DNA of 54,881 bases from Sporosarcina limicola (GTDB taxonomy: Bacteria; Bacillota; Bacilli; Bacillales_A; Planococcaceae). This document shows positions 35,916-45,308 of this stretch, piece after piece (the stretch's first letter is position 1; every line of letters begins with the position of its first letter). Location of the stretch: NCBI RefSeq assembly GCF_014873855.1, contig NZ_JADBEL010000017.1:36722-91602 (forward strand). The letters run 5' to 3'. A model generated the notes under the pieces. It ran no database searches. It saw nothing but the letters and a program-made list of their open reading frames with translations, and was not told the origin of the DNA. The position numbers and the translations under genes are program-made.

Positions 35916-36482
35916 CTACTCCCTTCCAACCCAATCGAGTAGCCAACAATCTAACCGCTCGACTTCTATCCTAGATTCAATATGTGGAACGCTGGCTTCG
36001 ACAACCGAACAACCGACAACAAGCTGAATTCCCTGGAGACTTCGCAGTTCATCCCACTCTTCTTCATTGCGAAGCAGAACGACTTTATCTCCTTGTTCCT
36101 CTTTATATCCTTCAATAAATAAAATATCCGGATTGCCGAGTGTAACAAGCTCTTTTAAACGAATGAATTCCAGCTCTTCATTCAACAATAACTGAACTGC
36201 GCCGCCGCCCGAAACAGCCGAAACATCCGCACCACTAGCGAAAAACTGCATCGTATCTGTCGATGAATCCGGCATACTAAGTGGATCACTATGCCCATGA
36301 TGCTTTAAGACAGCGACCGTAAAACCCTCTTTTTTCAATAAACGAACCCATCTCGCAAGGAGTGTCGTCTTGCCACTATTTTTATAGCCCACAACATGGA
36401 GTGTCTTCAAAGGAGCCACTCCTAGTGTCTTCAAAGGAGCCACTCCTAGTGTCTTCAAAGGAGCCACTCCTAGTATCTTCAT
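35916..36482 (-). CDS. mobB: molybdopterin-guanine dinucleotide biosynthesis adaptor MobB
   Basis: 188 residues. A P-loop GTPase (GYKNSGKTT) that assists MobA; LKHHGHSDP follows. The N-terminus is unusual: the first 24 codons are three tandem copies of (M/L)K(I/T)LGVAP before the normal start-like stretch LKTLHVVGYK. Each 24-bp copy carries GGAG eight bases before a TTG, so it duplicates a ribosome binding site and start codon. I place the start at the ATG at 36482, which overlaps the moeA stop; a TTG at 36410 would give a protein of conventional length. Confidence 0.88.
   Translation of the reverse strand: MKILGVAPLKTLGVAPLKTLGVAPLKTLHVVGYKNSGKTTLLARWVRLLKKEGFTVAVLKHHGHSDPLSMPDSSTDTMQFFASGADVSAVSGGGAVQLLLNEELEFIRLKELVTLGNPDILFIEGYKEEQGDKVVLLRNEEEWDELRSLQGIQLVVGCSVVEASVPHIESRIEVERLDCWLLDWVGRE
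36411..36482 (-). repeat. three tandem 24-bp repeats in the 5' end of mobB
   Basis: On the minus strand the unit is (A/T)TGAAGA(T/C)ACTAGGAGTGGCTCCT, three times (36482-36459, 36458-36435, 36434-36411). Copies 2 and 3 are identical; copy 1 differs at two bases. The length keeps the reading frame. Confidence 0.95.
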
Positions 36483-37735
36483 AGCATCCACTTGTCCACA
36501 CCTTCATCTACCCCAAGAAGAAGAACGTCAACGTCCATTCCCGCTGTAAATCCTCGAGTTCCACCTGGTAAAACGATAATCGAATTGCCCCGCGCGATTG
36601 ACGACACGGCACTTGATTTATTAAAACCAGCTGGGCGAACAATTGCCCCGTCTAGTGTGGATTCGTAAATCGCCCGTACAAAGCGGGTGAATGGGTTCGC
36701 TTTGGTGAAATCTTCTCCGAGAACCGCTTTGGCATAAGGTAAATACATATTCTCAGAGCCCATCATTTTCAATAACACAGGCCTAACGAAAAGTTCAAAC
36801 CCGGTAAAGCATGCAGATGGATTTCCGGATAAACCAAATAGATGTTTTCCTTCTGCAATTGCAACGGTCGTCACACTTCCAGGACGCATCGCGACTTTAT
36901 TGAATAAAACATCGGCACCTAGCCTATCATACACAGCAGGTAAATAATCGAAATCCCCGACCGAAACGCCGCCTGTCGTGATAAGAACATCCGTCTCACA
37001 AAGCGCTTGTTTCACCGTTTCCATACACATATCGAGATCATCCGCAAGCATGCCATATGATCTAGTCGTAAGCCCCATACGCACCAGTTGCGCAGCAATC
37101 ATTGGCCCATTCGAATTGCGGATTTTTCCGGGTGTGAGTTCATCCTCTACCTCAAGCAGCTCCGTCCCTGTCGATAAAATACCGACAATCGGCTTTTTCG
37201 CAACAAACACCTTAGCATAGCCGAATGTCGCAAGAAGTCCAATTGTTCCTGGATGAATAAATGAACCCGACTTAATCAGCTCCTCCCCATTCTTCGCCTC
37301 TTCGCCACGTGCTGAAATATTCTCACCGGAGGTAAATGGTTTGCGCAATGTAAATCCTGTAGCTGTCTCAACCGTTTGTTCCAACATGACAACTGCATCA
37401 GCATTGTCCGGAATCGGTGCGCCAGTCATAATACGGACCGCCTCGAACTCGGCAATTCCACGTTTTGCGGACTGTCCTGCCCCGATATGATCAATAACGG
37501 TGAAAGCTTTCCGATTTTCGCCAGATGCCCCTATCGAATCTTGTGAGCGGATGGCAAAACCATCGTATGGAGAGCGTTCAAATGGCGGCATATCATGTTT
37601 TGCAAGTATCGGTTCCGCAAGAATTCGCCCATATGCTTCCCCGAGTGCGACTTTTTCCGTACCAGTCGTTTTAACGTGTGCGACTACGCGTTCTATTGCT
37701 TCCGTCACAGCAATCGGTTTCCTCATTTCCACCAT
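36479..37735 (-). CDS. moeA: molybdopterin molybdenumtransferase MoeA
   Basis: 418 residues. It inserts molybdate into adenylated molybdopterin. Domain III motifs are visible: [10 protein letters not shown], then [10 protein letters not shown], then [12 protein letters not shown], and the C-terminal [21 protein letters not shown] lies before the ATG. It heads the moeA-mobB-moaE-moaD-mobA-moaA operon, divergent from moaC. Confidence 0.95.
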   Translation of the reverse strand: MVEMRKPIAVTEAIERVVAHVKTTGTEKVALGEAYGRILAEPILAKHDMPPFERSPYDGFAIRSQDSIGASGENRKAFTVIDHIGAGQSAKRGIAEFEAVRIMTGAPIPDNADAVVMLEQTVETATGFTLRKPFTSGENISARGEEAKNGEELIKSGSFIHPGTIGLLATFGYAKVFVAKKPIVGILSTGTELLEVEDELTPGKIRNSNGPMIAAQLVRMGLTTRSYGMLADDLDMCMETVKQALCETDVLITTGGVSVGDFDYLPAVYDRLGADVLFNKVAMRPGSVTTVAIAEGKHLFGLSGNPSACFTGFELFVRPVLLKMMGSENMYLPYAKAVLGEDFTKANPFTRFVRAIYESTLDGAIVRPAGFNKSSAVSSIARGNSIIVLPGGTRGFTAGMDVDVLLLGVDEGVDKWML

Positions 37736-37798
37736 TACACATCTCTCCTTTTTTCACATGGTATACTGAATTTAAAACGAATCGAAAGGATGTCCCCC

Positions 37799-38293
37799 AT
37801 GTCTAAACTGACACATTTCAACGAACAAGGCCGGGCCAAGATGGTCGATGTCTCTGACAAATCCGAAACGTTCCGCACAGCAATCGCAAAATCATCCATC
37901 ATTGTGAATGAATTGATTCACGCGCAAATTTCCGAAGGGTCAAATAAAAAAGGAGATGTCTTCGCGGTTGCACAAGTGGCTGCAATCATGGCTGCCAAAC
38001 AAACATCAACAATCATCCCGATGTGTCATCCACTTCCGTTAACCGGAATCGATGTTCACTTCGAGTGGAACATCGATGCTCCAACTTCCCATTACGAAGT
38101 ATCGATAAAAGCTGAAGTAAAAACAAAGGGACTCACCGGCGTTGAGATGGAAGCACTTACTGCCGCATCCGTTGCAGCGTTGACAATCTATGATATGTGC
38201 AAGGCGGCCGGCAAGGAAATGGTTATCGGCCCAACCTATCTTCAACGCAAGACTGGTGGAAAAAACGGCAATTTTGAACGTATAGACAGTTAA
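37799..38293 (+). CDS. moaC: cyclic pyranopterin monophosphate synthase MoaC
   Basis: 164 residues, the family length. It acts after MoaA. The catalytic stretch [13 protein letters not shown] and the later [20 protein letters not shown] are clear. The frame is open further upstream, but the family start MSKLTHFN at 37799 has AAAGGA before it. It is the only plus-strand gene of the nitrate island; moeA is divergent across about 60 bp. Confidence 0.95.
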   Translation: MSKLTHFNEQGRAKMVDVSDKSETFRTAIAKSSIIVNELIHAQISEGSNKKGDVFAVAQVAAIMAAKQTSTIIPMCHPLPLTGIDVHFEWNIDAPTSHYEVSIKAEVKTKGLTGVEMEALTAASVAALTIYDMCKAAGKEMVIGPTYLQRKTGGKNGNFERIDS

Positions 38294-38312
38294 CTGTTTG
38301 TACGTTTTTTAT

Positions 38313-38834
38313 TTATTCATCATACAAATGCTTTGTAACTTCATGAACGATGTGATGCAATTCTGGTAAAACAAGTTTTTCCATTGCAAGTTCAACCGCT
38401 TTTACTGAGCCAGGAAGGGAAAAAATCACTTTATCTTTTACAATACCCGCTGTTGCCCGACTTAACAATGCTTTAGAACCGACATCTTCTGTATAGCTAA
38501 TCATTCTGAACAATTCACCGAACCCATCGATTTTCTTTGTAAAATAAGGCTCAAGCGTTTCAGGGGTGACATCTCTAAACCCTAAGCCTGTCCCTCCTGT
38601 CGTAATGATGCCGTGAATGCTAGGATTACGGAGCCATTCTTCGACAATCGACTCAATTTCCATTTTGTCATCCTGGCAAATCCATGTTTCGAATATTTTA
38701 TGTCCTGCTGTTTCAAGCATTTGACGAATCGTCCAACCACCTCTATCGTTCGAAACATTTCGCGTATCACTCGTCGTGAGAACACAAAATATTAACTGTT
38801 TTCCCTGATCAAATTCATGTTCATTTGACAACAC
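38313..38834 (-). CDS. moaB: MoaB/MogA-family molybdopterin adenylyltransferase
   Basis: 173 residues of the MoaB/MogA fold, with GIITTGGTGLGFRDVTPE as the nucleotide/pterin-binding signature and a later LPGSVKAV. It activates molybdopterin with AMP before MoeA acts. GGAAGGGAG lies before overlapping GTG and TTG start candidates. It is convergent with moaC across 19 bp. Confidence 0.88.
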   Translation of the reverse strand: MLSNEHEFDQGKQLIFCVLTTSDTRNVSNDRGGWTIRQMLETAGHKIFETWICQDDKMEIESIVEEWLRNPSIHGIITTGGTGLGFRDVTPETLEPYFTKKIDGFGELFRMISYTEDVGSKALLSRATAGIVKDKVIFSLPGSVKAVELAMEKLVLPELHHIVHEVTKHLYDE

Positions 38835-38936
38835 TTACACTCCCTTCCACTATATATGACGAAATAAAGAATTCCATTGAAGACGCCATCGCACAGTTTA
38901 TATAGTTATTCATCTGTTCAACTTAACTAGTAGCCA

Positions 38937-39956
38937 TTATCCGAAAAATTGGTGGTACATTTTTCTACCGGTTCGTATATCCTTTAAACCATGAATAAGC
39001 ATGCGGCTATTTGCGAAGACGATGCACCGATATCCATTAGAATTCATCTCGATAAAATAAGGGGTTTTCCTATATGGACTTCCGAGGCGTCTGGCAACTT
39101 CCTCCACCTCGTCCAATGTGAGTATTCGCCCGCCTGAAGGGGTAATTTGCACGGTGTCACGTCCACAAAGAACTGCATAATTCGTCCCATCACCCGCTTG
39201 AAGGGATGGGTAAGACGGTTCAGAGCCACATGTTTCGCATACGGGGTTTTTCATACGGGTAATCCCTGCATCTACATTCGTATTAGTCCAACTATCGTAA
39301 TGGAGCACTTTTTTACGCATTGCACCCTCATTCCCCGACACCCATTTCAGCACTTCCGCACTTTGATGAGCAGCCGTAATTTGTACGGCGGGTGCAATGA
39401 TACCCGATGTATCACATGTTTCATTGACCGCAGGAAGGATAGGGAGGAGGCATCGGAAACAAGCGGAGTTCCCTGGTACAAATGGAAATATTGTGCTTGT
39501 ACTCCCTACACATGCACCGTAGATCCACGGGATACCATTTTTCCATGCGACGTCATTTATCAGTAGCCTCGTCTCAAAATTATCCGTTGCGTCCACAATG
39601 ATGTCGGCTTCTTTAACAAGTTTTTCAAGAAGAGGACCGTCGATATGATCAAGGACTGGCGTAATTTGTGCGTCACTCCGAATCGCTTTCAATCTGTCCA
39701 CTGCCGCCACCACTTTCGGCGTACCGTCAATGGCGTCCTGCTCGGTGAACAATTGCTGTCGTTGCAAATTCGATGCTTCAACGTAATCCCTATCCGCAAT
39801 AATCAATTTACCGATACCCGCACGGATAAGTGTTTCTGCAACCGCCGTGCCGAGTGCACCACAACCAATAATGAGGACGCCCGCGTGTTGGATGCGATCC
39901 TGTCCTTCATTGCCGATAGGCTTAAAAAGAATTTGTCTTGAATAACGATTGTCCAC
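38937..39956 (-). CDS. moeB: MoeB/ThiF-type adenylyltransferase
   Basis: 339 residues from a GTG at 39956, which has AAAGGGG eight bases upstream; a frame opening at 40028 overlaps the narK stop and lacks a site of its own. An E1-like enzyme that activates the MoaD C-terminus: RYSRQILF, the nucleotide loop IIGCGALGTAVAE, DRDYVEASNLQRQ, and zinc cysteines (CFRC with CETC). The last 90 residues form a small extra domain that starts near ITPSGGRILTLDEVEEVA. Confidence 0.88.
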   Translation of the reverse strand: MDNRYSRQILFKPIGNEGQDRIQHAGVLIIGCGALGTAVAETLIRAGIGKLIIADRDYVEASNLQRQQLFTEQDAIDGTPKVVAAVDRLKAIRSDAQITPVLDHIDGPLLEKLVKEADIIVDATDNFETRLLINDVAWKNGIPWIYGACVGSTSTIFPFVPGNSACFRCLLPILPAVNETCDTSGIIAPAVQITAAHQSAEVLKWVSGNEGAMRKKVLHYDSWTNTNVDAGITRMKNPVCETCGSEPSYPSLQAGDGTNYAVLCGRDTVQITPSGGRILTLDEVEEVARRLGSPYRKTPYFIEMNSNGYRCIVFANSRMLIHGLKDIRTGRKMYHQFFG

Positions 39957-40024
39957 TCGTGATTCCCCTTTCCAATGAACAATAGAGCGGGGGCTTCCAA
40001 TCAGTTCGACCGGACGCCCCCTGC

Positions 40025-41515
40025 TCATTTTGGTGTTATATCATTGAATGTCCCGACATACCGAACGATATCTCCGGAGTCGTCTTTTACTGCCACAATC
40101 GATAGCAGTTCAAGATATTCTTCGCCGTTTTTGCGTTTATTCCATAACTCGCCTTGCCACTGTCCGTCATCACCTATCATTCCCCACATGTCCTTATAAA
40201 AATCAGATGACTGTCTGCCGGAGCTGAGTATATTCGGATTTTTGCCAAGCGCTTCATCCTCAGTGAATCCAGTCAGCGTCGTAAAGGCAGGGTTTACCGC
40301 TTTTATATACCCTGTCGCATCTGTGACGATAATGCCTTGCGCTGTCGAATTAAATACGTCCTTCTGTAGACTAAGACGATCCATATAATAAAGCCAGACA
40401 ACAAGCACGAGACTTGCTAGCGCCACTTGTGAAAATGCCATAAAGCCAATGGAATAAGAACCTGTCATCGAATGGATAATCGCTAATAGTAGTGGTGGGA
40501 AAAAGCCGCCAAGCCCCCCCATCATCGATACAATCCCATTAGCTATGCCTGCTTGTTTATTGAAATAAAAGGGAACAAGTTTGAAAATGACGCCATTGCC
40601 GATTCCCGCTGTACTGGCAATCAGCATGCTACCCACCGTGTACAATCCAATTGACGGTGAGAATGCGAGAATGATTGCAGCAACCGTGAGCCCTGCGAAA
40701 ACACCCATCAGAAGGAATAAGGGTTGGAATTTATCCGCCAGCCATCCGCCAACCGGACGAAGGAACGTCGCAACTGCGATAAAACCAGCGGTCCGCATCC
40801 CCGCGTCAACCTTCTCAAGCTCAAAATACGTGACGAGAAAGTTAGGTAGGAAAATCGTGAATGCAACAAACGAACCGAATGTGATGAAATAAAATAGCGA
40901 GAAGAACCATAGTTTCTCATTTTTGTAGACGCCTTTAATTTGCTCGACAATCGACGTTTTCACTTTCACTTCATGTCTATCACCCAAAATGAAGTTCAAT
41001 GCCGCAAAGAGGAGAAGTAGCACAAGATACAGTTTGACAGTCATCGACCAACCGACTTGCGTAGCGATTACAGGAGCCGCGAATGTCGAAATTGCCGTCC
41101 CCATATTCCCCATTCCATAAATCCCGTTGACAAGACCATGCTTCTCTTTTGGATAGTACTTCGGCAGCGATGTAACACCGACGGAAAATACGGCTCCCCC
41201 AATTCCGAGGAACGTCCCACCAATGATCAGATCGGCGAACGAAGATGCCGCACTTATGTAGAACACCGGAAACAGTAATAATATGAAACTTGCGAGAAAA
41301 ATGATTCGCGCTCCAAATACATTTGCATAGTAACCTAGTGGAATTCTTAAAATAGATCCCAGAACGACTGGCACAGCTGTAACAATTGCAAGTTTCTCCG
41401 CCGGAATTGCGATATCTTCCCGTATGAATGGCAGAAGCGAAGAAATGAGTACCCACACCATGAAACCGACAACAAGGTTCGCCGTCTGTAACGGCAACTG
41501 TACTTTTTTAATCAT
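40025..41515 (-). CDS. narK: NarK-type nitrate/nitrite transporter fused to a C-terminal PAS domain
   Basis: 496 residues. Residues 1 to about 375 are a 12-helix major facilitator of the nitrate/nitrite porter family, with GYYANVFGAR, then GIYGMGNMGTAISTFAAPV and a similar glycine-rich stretch later (GIVSMMGGLGGFFPP). From about 385 to the end is a PAS domain: STAQGIIVTDATGYIKAVNP, then FTTLTGFTEDEALGKNP, then WQGELWNKRKNGEEY and VRYVGTFNDIT. No kinase, GGDEF or other output domain follows, so the PAS probably tunes transport itself. The gene lies between nreC and moeB. Confidence 0.9.
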   Translation of the reverse strand: MIKKVQLPLQTANLVVGFMVWVLISSLLPFIREDIAIPAEKLAIVTAVPVVLGSILRIPLGYYANVFGARIIFLASFILLLFPVFYISAASSFADLIIGGTFLGIGGAVFSVGVTSLPKYYPKEKHGLVNGIYGMGNMGTAISTFAAPVIATQVGWSMTVKLYLVLLLLFAALNFILGDRHEVKVKTSIVEQIKGVYKNEKLWFFSLFYFITFGSFVAFTIFLPNFLVTYFELEKVDAGMRTAGFIAVATFLRPVGGWLADKFQPLFLLMGVFAGLTVAAIILAFSPSIGLYTVGSMLIASTAGIGNGVIFKLVPFYFNKQAGIANGIVSMMGGLGGFFPPLLLAIIHSMTGSYSIGFMAFSQVALASLVLVVWLYYMDRLSLQKDVFNSTAQGIIVTDATGYIKAVNPAFTTLTGFTEDEALGKNPNILSSGRQSSDFYKDMWGMIGDDGQWQGELWNKRKNGEEYLELLSIVAVKDDSGDIVRYVGTFNDITPK

Positions 41516-41630
41516 TCAAATCAGTCCAATCCTGAATTTTAGTTTTGAATGAAACCAGAATTGATTCCCTCGTAATGATTGTAACTTCTCCCATTCGGAT
41601 GAAATAGTAGGCGACACCCGTTTATGGAGG

Positions 41631-41642
41631 AGGGAAATCCCT
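41631..41642. promoter_or_regulatory. small palindrome upstream of narK
   Basis: AGGGA-AA-TCCCT, about 115 bp before narK and close to the hemerythrin remnant. It could be an NreC or other regulator site, or chance. Confidence 0.3.
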
Positions 41643-41654
41643 ACATTGGAATTC

Positions 41655-41812
41655 CTATAAAATGGAGGTATACAGTTGTTCGTACAGCTCGTCTTGTTCC
41701 ACAATCCTGAGTATGTTGTTGACCATTGGAAAAAGAATGGATTCCTCTTTGACGAAATGGACTATGATTACTTCGAACGCTTCTCCTGCATCGTCAGACC
41801 ATCCAAATCACC
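41655..41812 (-). pseudogene. hemerythrin-domain protein remnant
   Basis: Between nreC and narK one minus-strand frame reads DDAGEAFEVIIVHFVKEE and on through SILFPMVNNIL to a stop at 41655. H-F-x-K-E-E-x-x-L-F-P matches the metal-binding helix of hemerythrin-like proteins. There is no start codon in frame and the N-terminal two-thirds of a domain is missing. It begins right at the nreC stop. Confidence 0.55.
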
Positions 41813-41813
41813 T

Positions 41814-42461
41814 TTAGAAATTCAAAAGCTTCTTACGTAATGCATATTCTACAAGTTCCGGTCTCCCTTTCAATTGGAGCTTTTCCATAATTTTAGACTT
41901 ATGGGCTTCTACTGTCTTCACTGAAATATACAGTTTTTCTGCAATTTCCTTATTGCCATACCCCTTCGCGACGAGCGGGAAGATTTCAATTTCACGTTTC
42001 GACAAAATTTTGAAAGGATCCGTTTCCACCCCATCGGAATCCTTTTTAATGAATTCTCGAACAAGCGACGTTGCCATCGCCGGATGGATATAGGTCCCGC
42101 CCTCATGAACAGTCCGTATTGCGGCTAACAACTCTTCGTCGGGAGCATTTTTCAAGACATAGCCTGATGCCCCATTCTTTAAGACATGAAACAGATACTC
42201 CTCGTCATCATACATCGTCAGAATAACGATTTTTGTTTCTGGAAAATCCTCTTTTATTTTACCGGTGGCGATAAGTCCACTTTCACCAGGGGGCATGCTC
42301 AAATCCATAAGCAATATGTCAGGATGGTATTTGGCAACGAGATCATACGCTTCCAATCCATCTGCCGCAGTCGCAACGACTTCCATATCCTCTTGATAAT
42401 TCAGTATGAGCATAAAACCACTGCGCACAACTGCATGATCATCTGCGATTATGATTTTCAT
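41814..42461 (-). CDS. nreC: NreC response regulator
   Basis: 215 residues: a receiver with IIADDH and phosphorylated Asp53 (LLMDLSMP), and a LuxR/FixJ-type helix-turn-helix output ([25 protein letters not shown] as the core, in KTVEAHK context). It activates nar genes when NreB phosphorylates it without oxygen. GGAGG lies nine bases before the ATG, inside nreB. Confidence 0.93.
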   Translation of the reverse strand: MKIIIADDHAVVRSGFMLILNYQEDMEVVATAADGLEAYDLVAKYHPDILLMDLSMPPGESGLIATGKIKEDFPETKIVILTMYDDEEYLFHVLKNGASGYVLKNAPDEELLAAIRTVHEGGTYIHPAMATSLVREFIKKDSDGVETDPFKILSKREIEIFPLVAKGYGNKEIAEKLYISVKTVEAHKSKIMEKLQLKGRPELVEYALRKKLLNF

Positions 42462-43524
42462 CTGGCTCGCCCTCCTTTTCCAGTGGTATTTCTAAAAAAA
42501 CAACCGTGCCTTTTTCAAGTTCTGAAAGAACGGAAAGCTTCCCTTCGACAAGTTCTGCCCGTTCCTTCATCCCGTAAAAGCCCAAACCTGTCCCCTTTGG
42601 ATTGGTTGTATTCATCTCAAATCCTTCTCCATCATCAATTACATGTAATTTCAAAGACCCATCTTCTTCAAATAATCGGACAGTGATATCGTCAGTACAT
42701 GCGTATTTAAGTGCGTTAAATACCGCCTCCTGACAAATGCGATAGACAACCGTCTCCACCTCACCCCTGTAACGTTTCGCTTGTAACTCCGCGGTGAAAT
42801 GGACAATCAATCCATAGTTCTTTTCAATCCACTTAAAATGCGTCCTAAATGCAGCTTCAAGCCCTAAATCATCTAGGGTCGCCGGTCTCAGTTCAACGGA
42901 TAGATGACGAATATCATCCAATAGCCGCATTAGCGACCCCTCCGTCTGTTGTACTTTCTTCAATACATCCCCGTCAATACTCATATACTTCAAAACCCTT
43001 AGGTCAACTAATGCACTGAGCATTTCCTGCGCTACGCCATCATGCAGTTCCCTCGAAATCCGTTTCCGTTCATCTTCCTGAGCTTTTATGACATTTTTCA
43101 TCATCGTTTTCTGATTAAGCGATTCCTGGGTTTTATATTGTTTCGTCAAATCACGCAACATAAATACACGGATTCCCTTTTCTACATCAATTGTCTGATA
43201 GCTTGCCGTATAAGGGATAACTCCCTTCCCTTTCGTTTCCAAATACACTTGAAACGAACTTAAATCATCTTGAGGATTTTGCATATAACATGATGTACAT
43301 GTACGAAGTTCCTGCTCATTCGTATATCCTTTACAAGAAAGACAAATCGCTTTCGTATCCCCTGCCGTCATCCGATTAAGTACCTCAGCATCTAAAATGA
43401 GCCGAGCCGCACTATTCATGGAAATCACTTTTCCACTCGAGTCAAAAAAGAAGATAGCCTCAGCCGAATTGTCGTACATCTTCATTAACAGCTCCGTCAA
43501 TTGAAAATCACTTATGCGGTTCAA
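42439..43524 (-). CDS. nreB: NreB oxygen-sensing histidine kinase
   Basis: 361 residues, no transmembrane helix. An N-terminal PAS-like domain carries C-x2-C-x11-C-x2-C (Cys61, 64, 76, 79), the exact spacing of the oxygen-labile 4Fe-4S site of staphylococcal NreB. The kinase part has the HisKA_3 box [12 protein letters not shown] (His161) and an ATPase domain (DDGEGF, then [12 protein letters not shown]). The start is TTG, overlapping the nreA stop; AAGGAG lies upstream. Oxygen destroys the cluster and switches the kinase off. Confidence 0.95.
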   Translation of the reverse strand: MNRISDFQLTELLMKMYDNSAEAIFFFDSSGKVISMNSAARLILDAEVLNRMTAGDTKAICLSCKGYTNEQELRTCTSCYMQNPQDDLSSFQVYLETKGKGVIPYTASYQTIDVEKGIRVFMLRDLTKQYKTQESLNQKTMMKNVIKAQEDERKRISRELHDGVAQEMLSALVDLRVLKYMSIDGDVLKKVQQTEGSLMRLLDDIRHLSVELRPATLDDLGLEAAFRTHFKWIEKNYGLIVHFTAELQAKRYRGEVETVVYRICQEAVFNALKYACTDDITVRLFEEDGSLKLHVIDDGEGFEMNTTNPKGTGLGFYGMKERAELVEGKLSVLSELEKGTVVFLEIPLEKEGEPDENHNRR

Positions 43525-43985
43525 TTCTCGATCATCTCCTTATTATAGAATGGACCGAATTCTGAACCTATCACTTGTTGAAATTCAGTAAATCCCTCGA
43601 GCGTCAATGTATTTTCGGTACGGTATCCTACAAGCAGCACACCTTTGACTCGATTATATTTGTAGAGCGGAATCGCTCCGAAGCTTTTCAATCTTTCCGT
43701 CACGATAATCGGATAGTTGAATAGATCATTTTTTCCAAGTATCGTTTCCGCATCCTCTACAAGCATCGGTTTTCCCGTCTTAAAGACTCGTCCCGCAACC
43801 CCTTTCCCTGTTTGAAGTACAATCTTTCGGTACCGATTACTCTGATTTCCCGTCACGAACACCCATCTAAGTTCGAAACGACGTTCAGCTGATTGCACAA
43901 GGGCGATTGCGACAAAATCAAAATCAAAACGATCTTTTATCTGCTCAATTTCCTTCTGATAATCAAAATTACCCTGTGAATTCAC
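43521..43985 (-). CDS. nreA: NreA nitrate-sensing GAF protein
   Basis: 154 residues from a GTG at 43985, with GGGGG eight bases upstream; a TTG two codons earlier is also open. One GAF domain: WVFVTGNQSNRYRKIVLQTG, KGVAGRVFKTGKP, then GAIPLYKYNRVKGVLLVGY. In staphylococci NreA binds nitrate and relieves its inhibition of NreB. First gene of nreABC, downstream of narI. Confidence 0.9.
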   Translation of the reverse strand: MNSQGNFDYQKEIEQIKDRFDFDFVAIALVQSAERRFELRWVFVTGNQSNRYRKIVLQTGKGVAGRVFKTGKPMLVEDAETILGKNDLFNYPIIVTERLKSFGAIPLYKYNRVKGVLLVGYRTENTLTLEGFTEFQQVIGSEFGPFYNKEMIEN

Positions 43986-44004
43986 AACCAATACCCCCTA
44001 TATA

Positions 44005-44025
44005 GAAAAAGGGCTTATCCGCCCT
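44005..44025 (-). terminator. weak attenuator between narI and nreA
   Basis: On the minus strand AGGGC-GGATAA-GCCCT is followed by TTTTTC. The 5-bp stem is weak, so most transcription may read through from narI into nreABC. Confidence 0.5.
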
Positions 44026-44035
44026 CTTTCCTTAA

Positions 44036-44716
44036 TCAATTCTTTGGGTTTCTTCTATATAGGATATAGCTTCTTCTAACATAATTCAACGGTACGCTCC
44101 ATACATGGACAAGTCTTGTGAAAGGCCACATCGCAAAAATAAGGAATCCAGACAAAATGTGAAGTTGAAATGCCAAAGGAACAGTCGACATGAGACCTGC
44201 TTCCGGACGGAAAATGAGCAGTGAACGGAACCAGATGGAAATCGAATCTCGGTAATCAAATTCAGGTTTAACCGCATTTGTGACGACGACGCTATAGATA
44301 CCGATGAACACAATAAAAAGCAAAAGTGCGTTTACAATAAGGTCTGATCGAGATGATAATTCCCGAACATTTTTCAACGTAACACGGCGCGCCGTCAAAA
44401 TAAGCATACCCGCAAGTGTGACAAATCCAAAAAATCCACCGACCCAAATCGCACCCATATGATACATATGATCGCTAACGCCAAGTGCACGCGTCCATTC
44501 CTTCGGTATCCCAAGTCCAACGACATGGCCGCCGATAACCGGCATTATCCCAATATGGAACAATAGACTACCAATCATTAATAGCTTCTTTTCAATAAAC
44601 TCACTGGATTTTGCCGTCCAACCAAATTGATCATTCCGATACCTGAATAGATGTCCCACAACAAAGATTGCCATGCAAAGGTAAGGGAAAATAACCCATA
44701 AAAATTGATTAGTCAT
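44036..44716 (-). CDS. narI: respiratory nitrate reductase gamma subunit
   Basis: 226 residues with five hydrophobic helices. The diheme cytochrome b556 that takes electrons from quinol and passes them to NarH. Histidines suited to haem binding lie in VVGHLFRYR, HIGIMPVIGGH, and HILSG with RLVHVWSVP. It overlaps narJ by eight bases and is the last structural gene of the operon. Confidence 0.95.
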   Translation of the reverse strand: MTNQFLWVIFPYLCMAIFVVGHLFRYRNDQFGWTAKSSEFIEKKLLMIGSLLFHIGIMPVIGGHVVGLGIPKEWTRALGVSDHMYHMGAIWVGGFFGFVTLAGMLILTARRVTLKNVRELSSRSDLIVNALLLFIVFIGIYSVVVTNAVKPEFDYRDSISIWFRSLLIFRPEAGLMSTVPLAFQLHILSGFLIFAMWPFTRLVHVWSVPLNYVRRSYILYRRNPKN

Positions 44717-45308
44717 TGGCAGGTTCCTCCTGACGGATACAAGACTTAAATGTTTCTCTTATGCCCTTGATAAGATGAAAATAGGGACTATTGTATTTCT
44801 CAAGTGCCTTCATTAAATTGTACGTCCCGTCCTCCATGACTGCGAGTAGCATGGAAAAACTTTGTTCCGCCCTTGGATCCCCTACCCATTCAGCTGCATA
44901 AATGAATTCACACATAAGCGGCAGGAAATCGGATAATTCACTATCCGGCATGTTTAGGCCAAACATTTCGTAAAGCACTTTCAACTTCGCTAGCATCTGA
45001 CCACGTTCTTTCGCATCTTCATACTTCACGAATGTCATGAACAATGTTGAATCTTTCTGGAAATCGAATGTATAGGTATACATTTCCTGAATGTCATCCA
45101 TGCTTAATTCATGCATCCGACCCCAATACGTCTCTACATCTTCATAAGCCGGATGGGAAGAGTCAAATGACTCTTCCAAAACCGATGGGTGGAAACTAAG
45201 CTTTTCAGGATACGTAAGTTGATGGGCGAAGAAGCCAAATGCATGTTTTTCATTGTATAACTTCTGTAAATCAATCACGCCAGATTCCCCCATAGAAATT
45301 TTCTTCAT
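44709..45308 (-). CDS. narJ: nitrate reductase assembly chaperone
   Basis: 199 residues, all-helical, TorD/DmsD-like family. It binds apo-NarG in the cytoplasm until the molybdenum cofactor is inserted and is not part of the final enzyme. LTYPEKLSFHPSVLEESF near the start fits the family. AAGGAG lies upstream of the ATG, inside narH (38-base overlap). Confidence 0.88.
   Translation of the reverse strand: MKKISMGESGVIDLQKLYNEKHAFGFFAHQLTYPEKLSFHPSVLEESFDSSHPAYEDVETYWGRMHELSMDDIQEMYTYTFDFQKDSTLFMTFVKYEDAKERGQMLAKLKVLYEMFGLNMPDSELSDFLPLMCEFIYAAEWVGDPRAEQSFSMLLAVMEDGTYNLMKALEKYNSPYFHLIKGIRETFKSCIRQEEPAND

Noticed and set aside
41516..41704. Minus-strand 62-residue ORF
   Set aside because: The neighbouring frame carries the hemerythrin remnant; this frame has no recognisable pattern.
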